A stretch of DNA of 25,665 bases from Selaginella moellendorffii (GCF_000143415.4 NW_003314383.1:257340-283004), one strand, 5' to 3'; positions 1 to 10,664 are shown, counted from the stretch's first letter. The notes: generated by a model from the sequence alone, not told the origin. Numbers and translations: made by a program.

Positions 1-586
1 GTTAAAGTAGCGAGCATGACTTAAATGTCCATCTCAAACTCCATCTCAGGTCCATCTTGGGCCCACCTCAAGTCCATCTCAGACTCCATCTCAAACTCCA
101 TCTCAAGTCTATCTCAAACTCCATCTCAAACTCCATTCGGACTCCATCTCAGGTCCATCTCAGACTCCATCTCGGGTCCATCTTAGACTCCATCTCGGGT
201 CCATTTCAGACTCCATCTCAGGTCCATCTCAGACTCCATCTCGATCCATCTCAGACTCTATCTCAAGTTTATCTTAGACTCCATCTTGGATCCACCTTGG
301 GTCCATCTTTGGCCCACCTCGAGTCCATCTCGGACTCCACCTCAAGTCCACCTTAGGTCCATCTCAGACTCCTCCACGTGTCATGTGTTGGTCCTCTTGT
401 CCCTTTTCTAAAGACTTTTTTATTGTTTGCTTCGTGCTCGTTCCTTGAGCACTCCATTGGGAGTTCCACTCCCACTCTTGACTCTTCAGGTCAATGTTTT
501 TAATCCAAACATGTTATGCTTATTTAGCTTTTGCTTCGGCCACTACTATGTACTCCACTTTGGGGCTTAGGGATTTGTGTCTCACA
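1..586 (-). mobile_element. 3' LTR (partial) of minus-strand LTR retrotransposon, element 1
   Basis: Partial LTR cut by the window edge. Its right part (about 466-586) matches the outer end of the LTR at 13309-15030, and both finish in ctcaca, which on the minus strand gives the LTR start TGTGAG. Positions 30-370 are a 12-bp minisatellite described separately. Right after the LTR (587-598) comes a pyrimidine-rich stretch whose complement, GGGTGGTGAAG, fits a polypurine tract. That makes this the 3' LTR of an element read on the minus strand. The orientation agrees with the primer-binding-site remnant at the other end of the interior, near 4588-4601. The assignment rests on repeat comparison inside the window only. 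Confidence 0.75.
30..370. repeat. 12-bp minisatellite inside the LTR
   Basis: Tandem degenerate 12-mers of the type tccatctcagac / tccatctcaggt alternate so that a ~24-bp higher-order period appears. Roughly 28 units are visible. The same array occurs in the LTR of element 2 (about 14440-14800) but is reduced to two or three units in the LTR at 4605-5805. Open frames here translate to low-complexity Leu/Ser/His repeats and are not treated as genes. Confidence 0.9.
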
Positions 587-3500
587 ACTTCACCACCCAT
601 AGACAAAGTTCAATGTCTTTATCGAATGGTAAACATTTTTATAAAGTAACCCCATCATGGATTACCACTTCTCATCCTTAGCACTTAGCTAATATCTGTC
701 AATGGTTTGACACTGAAAGCTCACTAAGCCTTGTCCATCCTCTAAAGAGCATATTCTCTCCAACTAAGAGATTTATTAGACCACTAATGGTGGCCTTTCC
801 CTTTTTGTTCGTTTAGTTCATGCTAAATTCGTTAGAGACACCTTCTCTATTTCAATTTGACTACTCATTCAGGAGTAATCTCGGCCTTTACCAACATAAC
901 TATATCTCACTTTGGAACTTTTAATTTTAACTTCTTAAAGTCAATTTCTTAGATGTTTTCGACACCTTGCATTACACGTGTTATGCAAACTCCACTTCCT
1001 CATCCTAGAAGTTCTTTAATTGAGGGTACCATCATCCTCTCCATTATTTCGTGCTACTTTAGGCACTAAGTTCCATTTTTTTATAATTTGTGCTAGGGTT
1101 GTTCATGGCTTTATCATTTGGCTACCTTGCCACTCCCTCCCTTGGAGCTTACCTTTGCCAAACTGGAACATTTAGAAATTCGTCCTTGAAAACATATTCT
1201 CTTTCCCATAATCCATTAGTATTCAACACATAAGTGTTCCTTGCTCAACTTTGTTGTTTGGATTTCTTTCAATGATTTCTATAGCCCAAATTTGTCCACT
1301 AGTCTTTTGCTTTTATCCTTGGATTGTTATACCATGCAACATAGAATTATTAGTTCCGTCCTCGAGGTATCCTTTTAGTTCCTTAACAAAGGCTTTACTT
1401 TGCCAAATTTAGAGGGTGTTCACCCCTAGTAAGTGTCTTTAGCATTTTTTGCTCTAGGCTCTCATATTTATGACCCTCCCATGGGTCTTTCCCAGTGACT
1501 ACTTTTTTGGACTCATAATACCATCACATTGACACCATTCATTTCCTTTATGTGTCTTTTTCATTTGATCATCTTAACCAAATCACACTATCACCAATAG
1601 TTCAAATTAACATTTTGAACTAAGAATCTTATTCTTTAACTAAACAAAGACTTAGTTCTTGTTTAGCCACAAGATCATGTAGTGATCTCATATTAACCCC
1701 TTAATAGGTTTGCCAATAGGTACTAAATCTTCCAGACCTTTAAGTTATTAACTATGACCACGGGGGCATCCCCCACACTGGTAGTACACCCAAGCCAACC
1801 CTTCTAGGTAAGGGTCCTTAGCAATTGAGATTGGGTGTCCCCATCTCATTCACCACGTCCTTGGTGCCACTTGCACCAAAATATTCAAGTTAGATATGTC
1901 GAGCTTTCCCACTAAGCAATCTAACTGTTCATCACGACTCTAGGGCATCCCCCACTTGGCGGTGTGCCCAAGCTAGTCTCCTCACTGAGAGTTTATGACC
2001 ACTGAAAAATAAGTGTCCTTATATTCCAACCCATCACCACGCCCTAGTGAGTTATGACTCAAACCCAAGCATTAGAGGGTTGGGACTCAAACTCAACCTC
2101 CATATATGCATCTATAAACGGCATCATCCAAAGTGTCTGACGTAACTCCCTACGCTGGTGCACCTACTTATACTTAAAGCATGCTACAAATCACAGCTTA
2201 GGAACTTAATTCCTCCACACTACCAAATCCTCTCACTTGACAAATCTATGATCATGCATGGACTCCTTTATGCTTGGCCCACATTCAATTAGGGTATTTG
2301 TTCCCCCGACTTGCCAATCTCGCTTAGCAAGCCATCTGACCAACGTAACATAGTTTTATGCATAAACGTAAAAGTCCTTGACCATCGACTTTCATTCAAA
2401 GCCATCCTTTTGAACACTCAGGAACTACTTCCGCAACCTTGATAGCCTTGCCTTATGGCAAGTTTCAAAACTACGTTTCTACTGTGCTACTCTAATTTTG
2501 TGCATTCTATAAACCATTTTTGGCTTTTTTAGGTATTAAGCTAAGAATTGTCTTTGGGAACCTTGAAAGAACTCTATCAACTTGTTAAGGCCTCTTCTTT
2601 CATAAGCTTTCTAATTGCCATATGGTCTAACATGGACAATTCTATATTTTAAACTCTCCATGGCATCACAGTTGCTAATAATAACATGTTCGAACACCCA
2701 TGTGATTTTCCACTCCTAATTTGCACAACCACCCTTGGTTATGCCCTTTGATTCCTATAATTCAGTTTTATCCATTTACTACTTGTTTTTGGCTTCACAC
2801 ATTTCCTTCGGTTATTCTCCTCCAAACTAGGAGGGTAGCTTTACATTTTCTACCATGCTTTAGCAAGTATTCTTAGGGATGAACCTATCTGATAGTTTAG
2901 AAAGTGATTCCTCAATCCTAGTACACTCACCTTATAATCTCACACATCGGGATTAACGTTGTTACTTATGAGCTTTTATATGCCCATCATTAGCCTTACC
3001 AAAATCGCTTTTTGGCTTTGTCCAATTTGAATAGACAAACTTCTCCCATCTCCACAACCTTAGATGTTGGATAGCACCTCTTATCTATCATTCGCTAGGG
3101 ACTTAGTCCCTTGGGCCTTATCTAATGCCCTTATGACACAAAACATCCCTTCCTGGTGTTTTAGAGTGTTTGGGTGTCCTAATGATGGCCTTCTTTGACA
3201 ATGAGTATTCCTTTTACGACATTGACTTATTATATGGCAACATAAGCAATTTATCCCCTATAAGAGTATTTCTAACTTCTTTATCCTAATAAAAAATCTT
3301 GGGTAGTTATTTTCTACCAATTTAATCAATTATTTTGCACCTTTTCTTAGTTGCTTCATAGTTGTCAAGTCTTACAACTCATTGTTGATGCTTCCATACC
3401 TCCATCATTATTTAGGTCACCTCACTTCAATTGCATGCCTTCCAACTTAGGTTATGGCATTCCCATTTTTATCAGGATTCCTTTTGGAAGAGGTTTTCAT

Positions 3501-4604
3501 GAACCTGCTAATTTGACCTCAAGGTATCATGCCTTGGCACATTCAGTGTCTCCACATCATCAGATCCATGAACATACCTTTATGACACTTTTTACTTATG
3601 TTTAGGTTTTTGCCAAGATTAATATAGTTGTTTCTCATGCCAACTATTCATTAGCACTACACTATAGTGTTTACACACAGTTTGTGTCAAAAGTTGCTTT
3701 CTTCTGGGAACACCTTTCTCATTACTTTTGTATGGCACATTCTGCCATCAATGAGATACCCACTATTCTCATACTTGGATCTTATGATCCTCCCCATCTT
3801 TTGTGGGGCACAACACACTTTAGTCCAAATGCTTCTACCAATCCCTTAGAACCATTCCTTGACTCTATTTGAGTCATCTAGCTTTTTGGACTTTGCTAAT
3901 TCGATGACTTGTAAGGTTCTACTTTTAAGGTGCCAACTCGCTGAAATACAACTTGTATTCATGTCCTACTCATATGGACCATGTTTGCAAGTATTATTTC
4001 AACACTTGATTATTTTCTATTTCATGTGGGCTATCTTTGCCCCTTAGGATTATCTTTCTATATAATGAAAATACCAACTTATCCTCTAAATACACCCCTA
4101 ACTCTTTAGGTTTGTTTTAGCATTTATAAAAGGGTAGCTCTAACTACCATTTCAAGGACTTGTGTCCTCATTTATATTTGACCTCCCACGGTTATTAATT
4201 CTAGTCTCAAATTCATGAGCACTAGCCTCAACTATATGAGAATAATCTTGTGACTCCTTTATTATTTTGGAGTTTTTATCTTTCCTGTGATCCCAACTAT
4301 ACTTGTTTACCACAACTATAATAGCTAATTTGTTAAGTCAAATGCGCATCTAGATCACATCCTCAACTCTCTGAAAAAAACTTTATACTGTTCCTAAAAT
4401 CCCAAAGTCGTTCCATTATTGACCTTTTTCTATCCACCACCTTGCCTACAAGTTCACACATGAACTTTATTAGAGAGCCATGTCTTCCTGAGCTGTTACT
4501 CCTCAAAGATAGGCCCACTTCTAGGACCTTCCGATGCCAACATCAGTGGTGATAAAATTGAGCACCCATAAAAGTCGGACTAAAGAACAGTTTTGATACA
4601 AAAT
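587..4604 (-). mobile_element. Non-coding interior of LTR element 1 (LARD-like)
   Basis: About 4 kb between PPT and PBS. I see no gag, protease, RT, RNase H or integrase motif in either orientation, and the short open frames near 3351-4047 are not conserved in the second copy, where small indels change the frame. About 2380-4604 aligns along its length with 10665-13308. The right end (4588-4601) reads, on the minus strand, as a degenerate tRNA-Met primer-binding site, followed by the LTR start TG at 4605. This structure fits a large retrotransposon derivative (LARD) that would depend on proteins from another element. An alternative is an autonomous element whose coding has decayed beyond recognition by eye. 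Confidence 0.7.
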
Positions 4605-5805
4605 TGTAAGCAATTAAATTTTCCATTCTACTTTAGTCACTTAACCACACTTTTGACCACTTAAAGGAGTCTCACTCACAACCTCCATAAGTCCTATTCC
4701 GGACTTAGGGCTTGCTAGCCCTGAGAATGGCATCCCTGCCACTCAACCTTTGCACTTAGTCCAAGTGCTCTACACCATGACCGACACTTAAAGGTACCAC
4801 TAACATAACAGCCTATTATGCTAAGGCTATGCCCATTCATCTTTGCCACACTGGTGGTCCAACACCACTTACATCACAGTCCCATCTCTCAAAGACTAGG
4901 CCGTCTGTCCATGAGTGGTCATCCCAAACCACTCCTTAGCATCCTTAGAATGCTTGCAAACATAAAGAACAACCTTCCCCAATATCCCTTTTTTAATTTC
5001 CACCAAGTCTCTTTCTGTCCATGGCTGTGTTTGCTGAGACTGCCACTAGGTCAAGGCCCACAAGCCCGACCACTAAGTCCCACTGTCTTTTGGGACTTCC
5101 ACACTATGTGACTATAACCTTGGTCACTACACTAGAAGACTACCCCTCTTCCTTTCCACAGTCCAGGATTTTGGGACAATGTTTTGAAACACCATGGCCC
5201 TACGTGAGCCTCATAGGTACTCTCCCCACTTTCTGCCTTTGGGTGCTCTATCTATGGGCTTAAAGAGAGGTTCTATTGAGCCACACCAAATATCCAAGTA
5301 GGTAATGCCACCCAGGCTTGGACTGGAAGCATTGACTATTCAATCTCCCAGGGGAACTAAAGCTGACTCTTGAACACTTTACCAAGTTACCCTATTTGTC
5401 GGTTCATATTCACTCTAGCATTGGACTTCCCAGTGGTTATCTCATCACTCAACACATGGGTATAGCCTTTCTAAGCCAAACTAACTCCACTAAGGTCCAA
5501 CCCCCACACTTTCCTTACTATACTTTTGTCGTAGGGGACAATTGTTTTGGGCTTTCACCCAACAGCTTATATTAGTATTTGGATTTGGACTCAGACTTGG
5601 ACTTGGACTCGCTCTTAGTCTTGGTTTTGGACTTAGACTCGGACTCGGTCTCGGTCTTAGTCTTGGTCTCAGGCTCGGTTTCCATCTTAGGTCCATTTCG
5701 GACCCATCCATATGTCATGTGTTAGTCCTTTTGTATCCCTTTTTAGAGACTTGCTTATTGCTCGCTTCATGCTCATTCCTTGAGCACTTCATTGGGAGTT
5801 CCACT
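4605..5805 (-). mobile_element. 5' LTR of element 1, outer end truncated
   Basis: Begins with TGTAAG next to the PBS remnant and aligns with 13309-14906. Homology stops abruptly after gggagttccact at 5805, so the outer part of the LTR is missing and unique sequence follows. It contains the hexamer array 5580-5690 but only a vestige of the 12-bp array, unlike the other two LTRs. On the minus strand a TATAAG-like motif lies near 5560-5575, in the conserved stretch just before the hexamers; I regard it only as a possible LTR promoter. Confidence 0.75.
5576..5695. repeat. Hexamer array GGACTC / GGTCTC
   Basis: About 18 degenerate 6-bp units (ggactc, ggactt, ggtctc, ggtctt). The same array occurs at about 14338-14430 in element 2, where it runs into the 12-bp array. 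The 12-mer may have evolved from two hexamers. Both strands stay open and encode Leu-Gly or Arg/Pro/Ser repeats, which is a by-product of the array. Confidence 0.85.
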
Positions 5806-6455
5806 AGAGGGCATTCTATCATTCTGAATGTGTGCAATCCAAATTGTAATACAATAGAAGTGATTGCTCTAACCGAGGTGTCTATTTGTTCTGAGCGGAC
5901 TGTTAATACTTAAGAGCCTAGCATGGGATTCAACTTGATAACTGCTCTTTGCATTCTTGGGACAAGCAGCACAATGAGCTTCATTCCAGTTTTCTCATTT
6001 CTAAACAGGAAATACAACTAACCACTGGGTGGTGAAATTTCTTTCATGAGTTACTCAAACTTCGATCTTGTATGTGACCTTGTCTTGAGTCACATACTTT
6101 CTGAAATCCTGTTTAGCCTTCTTGAAATAAAATTTGGACATAGCCTCACTGATGTGGTATCCATACTCCTGCATGAGCCAGTATACATCAACAGCCAGTA
6201 TTATTTTTGTCAATAGGGACAGCTGCAACCCTCTATCGTTGAAGGAAAACCCTATGGCAGCTAGGAGCCATCAATATGTCAAAAATCTCAACATCAAGAC
6301 AAAAAGCCAAAAATCAAACCATCAACAACACACAAAATTCAGCCAGATAATTTGGACAGATCATGAAAATATATGAAAGTCACATCGGAATCTGTTCCTA
6401 AGAGAGACTTTGTTGACAGGTGGCCCAAATTGCCGCTGCGGTGGCCAAGACATGA
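5806..6455. other. Intergenic stretch upstream of the receptor-like gene
   Basis: No complete gene is seen. It holds an exon-like fragment on the minus strand (6055-6260, listed separately). It also holds one half of a diverged ~38-bp direct repeat: 5831-5867 and 6581-6622 share the pattern tgcaatcc(c)aaatt.taat..aat..aagtgattg. The two halves flank the promoter of the LRR gene, the second lying in its leader. Confidence 0.5.
6055..6260 (-). pseudogene. Orphan terminal exon-like fragment, unknown gene
   Basis: On the minus strand a frame stays open from a possible 3' splice site (ctcctag, 6263-6261) to a TGA at 6057-6055, about 67 residues. The composition looks protein-like rather than repetitive: it contains LAVDVYWLMQEYGYHISEAM and later KKAKQDFRKYV. 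There is no start codon suited to a complete gene, so it would be a last exon or a captured gene fragment. I do not recognise the family. The Leu/Ile-rich stretch before Tyr-Trp could be a helix. It is one of three such fragments around the LRR gene and may have been carried in by a transposon. It could also be chance. Confidence 0.35.
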
Positions 6456-6493
6456 CTTGACTTGACTTCTCAAAATTGACTTGACTTCTAAAA
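6456..6493 (+). promoter_or_regulatory. Tandem W-box cluster upstream of LRR gene
   Basis: Four TTGACT motifs at 6457-6462, 6462-6467, 6476-6481 and 6481-6486, arranged as a 19-bp direct repeat of a double W-box. TTGAC(C/T) is the established WRKY binding core. The cluster ends about 15 bp before a TATA box, so it is well placed to control the receptor-like gene downstream. A fifth TTGAC core lies near 6413. Function is inferred from motif and position. Confidence 0.6.
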
Positions 6494-6499
6494 TCTGTG

Positions 6500-6510
6500 C
6501 TTATATAAAT
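6500..6510 (+). promoter_or_regulatory. TATA box of LRR receptor-like gene
   Basis: The sequence cttatataaat is the best TATA element before the 6840 start codon. It would place transcription start near 6535 and give a leader of about 300 nt containing several upstream ATGs (for example near 6571-6582). That leader could hold an intron that I cannot define. Confidence 0.5.
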
Positions 6511-6839
6511 CTTTTCTATAGTATTAGCATCCATAGTCTTAGACAAAGTAGTTTATCTATCGAGCATTTGCAATGCAAATGCATGCAATCCCAAATTATA
6601 ATGGAATGCAAGTGATTGAAAGTAAGACCTTGACAAAGCTTATGAGTGCTTTAAAATTCTAGAATTTTAAAGTACGAATAAAGTTTTCAAAATCGCCGAA
6701 ACAAGCAAAGTCATGAAGTCAAGTCACCTATAGACAAGTCTAGTTTTTCTGCAGCCTAAGGTTTTTCATAATCAGGTCACTTGGATACCTTTGTTTCAAC
6801 TAGCCTAGGTTTTTTCTGTGGCTGAGTGAGAGTCCTACC

Positions 6840-9164
6840 ATGTTCTCCCTCCTGTTCCTTCTCATCGTGTTTATGACGGTTGTAGATGGGAAGACCAGTT
6901 CATCAGTTGATTCAGCAGCAGCACTGTTACGGCTGAAACATGGTGTCAGAGATCCACTAGGAACATTGAGAGGCTGGAACAAGACTGTGAGTTGTTGCGA
7001 GTGGGAAGGCGTGGATTGTTCCTCACAACAAGGCCGAGTCATAGGGCTCCATCTTCAATCTTTAACACTACCAAGTTCCGATTTGCTGATATTGACAATC
7101 CAGATGCTGTCTCACCTCCGTCAGCTGCACGTCTCAAGGAGCCAATTTGCAGAACCATTGAGCAGCAATTTAAGTTTGCCAGGCTGTGATTTGGAGGTAC
7201 TTGACTTGTCTAACAACATCTTACGAGGCAGTTTTCCTACAGAGCTTGTGCTCCACTGCAAAGACTCATTACGGCTGCTAAATCTCTCCCATAACCAGCT
7301 TGATGGTGAACTTGGATCCAATTCTGTGATTGGCAGGACACTGGAGACACTCGACCTTTCAAACAACAACTTCAATGGCACAGTTCCATCCTCCCTATTC
7401 CAAAGTTGCAACAGCCTGCACTTCTTCAATCTTTCAAACAATGAATTTGCTGGAAGTGTTCCAGCGCAGATGGTTACCCACTGCCCCGTTCTAGAGGATG
7501 TCAATCTAGCAAGCAACAACTTTTTCGAGGCATTAGAGTTTTCAAACTCCAACACCATTCAGCGGCTTATTCTTGCATCAAATTCTCTGACCGAGCTAGC
7601 AGTTCCATGTCTCAACGTGACACATCTAGATGTCTCTTACAACAGACTTTCTGGAAATATCTTCAACAGCAGCGATTCAACTTGCTCTTCACTCAAAGTG
7701 CTCAATATCTCTAGTAACTTCTACTCAGGGCTGCCTTTATTGTCGTTGGGGCTTAAGAACTTGGAACTACACTCGTCTCTTGAAGTTCTGGACGCAAGCT
7801 ACAACTCGTTCACAGGTGAATTACCCAAATTCCATGCGAATCTGAAGCACTTGGATTTCAGCTCCAACATGTTCACCAAAACAAGCAGCAACATCTGTCC
7901 CACTGATTCAAAGGTAAGGAACTTGCTCCTGCCCAATAACAGGTTGACCGGTCCACTACTTGACTCTCTAGTCAACTGCCGAAGGTTGCAGTTGCTGGAT
8001 GTGAGTTTTAATGAGTTAACTGGAGGAATACCCGACCAGCTATGCAACAGCCTTCCTAAGCTGCAGCATTTACATGCTTGGGGGAATGGCCTCCAGGGAT
8101 CCATTCCGTCAACCTTGGGTAACTGCGTCGACTTGATTACTATTCTTCTCAGTCACAACAATCTCAATGGCAGCATACCTACTCAGCTGTCTGGTCTGCA
8201 CAAACTCTGGTGGCTAAGCTTAAGTAGCAACTATCTGACTGGAGAGATACCATCTTCATTTGGGGAGCTAGATAACTTGGTCTGTCTACAGCTGACCAAC
8301 AACTCCTTAGAGGGTGAAATTCCCAAAGAAATGGATGGATCCAAGAGTTTGTACGTGATGGAGCTTGCAAGCAACTCGTTCAGTGGAAAACTACCTGGTA
8401 GAATTGGTCGCAAGTTCAGCAGAGTTGAAATAACCGGGTCTATTGTGGTTCAGGCTAGACTTGACAGCATGTATGTAGTTGCACGAACACCTGGTCCCAT
8501 ATGCAAAGGCAGTAACATGCTCTTTATTGTACACGGGATCCGTCTTCATGATCTTGAGCAGCACTTGTTTGCAAGGACTGGCTGCTTTGCTCCCCTGAAC
8601 ATTAATCCACCTTACGTGTTGAACATCAGCAGCCCGCTCATCATTCAGCTTTCTTATAACCAGCTGAGTGGAGAGATTCCTGAAGAAATTGGACTCATGC
8701 GCAGTCTTTTGATCTTGGATGTTGCACACAACAATCTCAGTGGCCGGATTCCTGAAGTTCTAGGCAACCTTGAGGGTATGCAAGTCCTGGATTTATCAGA
8801 GAATGCTCTGCATGGAAGTATACCCGCTTCGCTCTCGCAGCTCACATTCCTGTTTCTCTTCAATGTCTCGTACAACAACTTGTCTGGCCGTATTCCACAA
8901 AGAGGACAGTTTTTTACTTTCACAGGAGGAAGCTTTGAAGGAAATCCTGAACTTTGTGGCTTGCCACTTCCAACCAAGTGTTTTGCTGCTGATCCACCAG
9001 TTCTGACAAATATTGCTCATCCTATAAGTGATGATGGGATCCAAGACATTTTGGTGGCCGCCCTGGTCTCTGGAACTATAGCCTTTGTCATATGCTGTGC
9101 CTTGAGTTTCTATTGCCACAGCAAGTATACCTGCAAGCTGTCCCAGACATCTAGCTATGTGTGA
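6840..9164 (+). CDS. LRR receptor-like protein (RLP), no kinase domain
   Basis: Single-exon gene of 774 residues. Residues 1-17 form a signal peptide (MFSLLFLLIVFMTVVDG). The LRRNT cap has the usual W46 and C52-C53...C60 pattern. About 20 leucine-rich repeats of the plant type (LxxLxLSxNxLxGxIP) run from about 65 to 690. They are interrupted at about 520-600 by a non-LRR island with several Cys, after which four repeats resume at LSYNQLSGEIPEEIG. A C-terminal cap (GNPELCGLPLP) precedes a membrane helix at about 736-758 and a tail of about 16 residues. The island placed four repeats before the cap resembles the ectodomains of PSKR/PSY1R/BRI1-type receptors, but no kinase follows. By family knowledge such proteins sit in the plasma membrane, bind extracellular ligands and signal through adaptor kinases of the SOBIR1/BAK1 class. 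The ATG chosen is the first one that yields the signal peptide. No stop or frameshift is seen, so it is probably functional. The ligand is unknown. Confidence 0.93.
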   Translation: MFSLLFLLIVFMTVVDGKTSSSVDSAAALLRLKHGVRDPLGTLRGWNKTVSCCEWEGVDCSSQQGRVIGLHLQSLTLPSSDLLILTIQMLSHLRQLHVSRSQFAEPLSSNLSLPGCDLEVLDLSNNILRGSFPTELVLHCKDSLRLLNLSHNQLDGELGSNSVIGRTLETLDLSNNNFNGTVPSSLFQSCNSLHFFNLSNNEFAGSVPAQMVTHCPVLEDVNLASNNFFEALEFSNSNTIQRLILASNSLTELAVPCLNVTHLDVSYNRLSGNIFNSSDSTCSSLKVLNISSNFYSGLPLLSLGLKNLELHSSLEVLDASYNSFTGELPKFHANLKHLDFSSNMFTKTSSNICPTDSKVRNLLLPNNRLTGPLLDSLVNCRRLQLLDVSFNELTGGIPDQLCNSLPKLQHLHAWGNGLQGSIPSTLGNCVDLITILLSHNNLNGSIPTQLSGLHKLWWLSLSSNYLTGEIPSSFGELDNLVCLQLTNNSLEGEIPKEMDGSKSLYVMELASNSFSGKLPGRIGRKFSRVEITGSIVVQARLDSMYVVARTPGPICKGSNMLFIVHGIRLHDLEQHLFARTGCFAPLNINPPYVLNISSPLIIQLSYNQLSGEIPEEIGLMRSLLILDVAHNNLSGRIPEVLGNLEGMQVLDLSENALHGSIPASLSQLTFLFLFNVSYNNLSGRIPQRGQFFTFTGGSFEGNPELCGLPLPTKCFAADPPVLTNIAHPISDDGIQDILVAALVSGTIAFVICCALSFYCHSKYTCKLSQTSSYV

Positions 9165-9568
9165 ACTAAATAGTACTCGTGTTTACTGCTTTTTCACCTC
9201 CTCCAGTTTTGCATTTGGAATACTTATCAGGACTGAAGAGAAAGATTTGAATACAAAAAACCAGGCCTCAACATTTTCTATTTTGCAATTAATGAATTTG
9301 AATCTTGCAACTTGCCATCTTAAGGTTAAATTAATCCAGAAACCCTAATACAGAACCAAATGTTACAGTTTTTGTGTGATGGAGTATTACGTGGTTCAAG
9401 GACCCTTCAATCTGCTTCTTGACACACATAGGCAGCATATGGCTTTCATGATTGCTGCACTTCATGACGCTTATGTGGGAAACAATCAAGAGGGCACTAA
9501 TTCAAGTATGTCTTCTTTTGTTTAAAGACTTTCACACTTATGCCTGAAACTATATTACACTAATTGAG
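9165..9568. other. 3' flank of LRR gene with an orphan exon-like fragment
   Basis: Positions 9165-9360 are the likely 3' UTR and flank; I found no canonical AATAAA there. From 9369 a plus-strand fragment follows a good 3' splice motif (tgttacag). Its frame includes ATG at 9379 and runs to TAA at 9523-9525, encoding about 51 residues with the stretch FNLLLDTHRQHMAFMIAALH. It reads like a genuine exon of an unrecognised gene but has no visible partners on this strand. Confidence 0.4.
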
Positions 9569-9835
9569 TGATTTGTTAAGTGAGATTGGCAAGTCAAGGG
9601 AAACAAAAACCCTAATTGAAGGTGTTGACTTCAAAAAAAAGGGTGGCCCATGGGGCCAAGCATGGAAAAGTCTATGCATAATCATAGACTTGTCAAGTGA
9701 GAGGACTTGGTAGTGCAAAAGAACTAAGTTCATAAACTATGATCCATAGTGCATTTTAAGTATAAATTAATGTACTGGTGTGGGGAGTCACACCAAGAAT
9801 CCTGGGTGATGCCGTCTGTAGATGCATCACATTTG
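9569..9835 (-). repeat. Inverted fragment of the LTR element interior
   Basis: The reverse complement of this stretch aligns with about 2110-2345 of element 1. Shared blocks include the motifs around ccaatctcgctta, tcaattagggt, cctctcacttgac and gcatctataaacggcatca. Element 2 lacks exactly this part in direct orientation (its homology starts at about 10665), so this may be a piece of element 2 that was inverted and separated from the rest. Confidence 0.7.
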
Positions 9836-10140
9836 GAAATGTATCTAAAGCTTCCCTTAGAAATGCCACCGGATCGGTTCCCAGACATTGGAGCAGTGAA
9901 GAAGAACAAGAACAGAGCAAAGATCAGAATAGCTTACATTGTGAGATGATGGGACATAGAGTTGTCGAGTTGACTATGCTTAAAAGGAGGCTTGGGTTCA
10001 TGGGCGCTTTTGAAGGGTGATTACTATAAGAATTTTGCCGCGATCCAGGAATGGACCTCCAACTATGGATTTACACGCCTCCTCTAGGCCCTAGAAATGA
10101 AGGATTTGATTGGAGCACAACTAAAAACAAAAGTACACAC

Positions 10141-10233
10141 CTCAACATCTACACGACTCTGCAGGATTGGTACCATGTAGTCTGTCTCCTTGATGTAGGT
10201 CACTACATACTCATCTGTGGCTTGTAAATGTCC
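10141..10233 (-). pseudogene. Orphan internal exon, unknown gene
   Basis: On the minus strand a 93-nt, phase-0 exon is framed by a good acceptor (ttttgtgtccag) and a good donor (GAG|gtgtgt). It encodes 31 residues including TDEYVVTYIKETDYMVPIL, which looks like conserved protein sequence. No neighbouring exons could be recognised, so this is either an exon of a larger gene invaded by transposons or a captured fragment. I cannot name the family. Together with 6055-6260 on the same strand it could be a remnant of one gene into which the LRR region was placed, but nothing proves the link. Confidence 0.4.
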
Positions 10234-10664
10234 CTGGACACAAAAAATTGCAAAGTGAGCAAACACTCACACTATAAACATGAGAAATCACCTAATGAAA
10301 ATAGAAAAAGATAGGCTCATTTCCATAGTTAGGAACCTCTTTCCTATTGATTCCCTTGCATCAACAAAACTGGTGATAACCTGAGGTCAAAGGAAATATC
10401 TTGGAGTTCCTAACAAGGAATATGTGCACATCCATATCTTCGGCAATGTAGACCCATCTGTCATGAATGGTAATTGTTAACCCTTGTAACCAAAAACACT
10501 ATAGGCCAATCGAATTGTAGTGCCTTTGTCCACCCTAACCAACCAAAAATTAGTAAAATTCAAACTCATCTTTGAAAGCCAACTTCCAGCTGTTGAAGGC
10601 TTCATCTAGTGCATCGAGTATAGAATTGACGAGTAATTTGACTCACAAGTTGACTGATTTGCAA
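10234..10664. other. Intergenic stretch, nothing definable
   Basis: No gene, RNA or clear repeat boundary was found between the orphan exon and the start of recognisable homology with element 1 at about 10665. Confidence 0.4.

Noticed and set aside
57-356. Open frame of 99 residues on the plus strand
   Set aside because: It lies wholly in the 12-bp minisatellite and encodes only Leu/Ser/His repeats.
3351-4047. Overlapping short plus-strand frames in element 1
   Set aside because: The matching part of element 2 has indels that shift or stop the frames, and the element is oriented on the minus strand.
7121-9119. Several minus-strand open frames of 60-145 residues
   Set aside because: They are antisense shadows of the LRR gene, caused by its repeat codon bias.
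9749-10020. Two overlapping plus-strand frames of 66 and 80 residues
   Set aside because: Part is the inverted LTR-element fragment, and no motif, splice signal or second copy supports coding.
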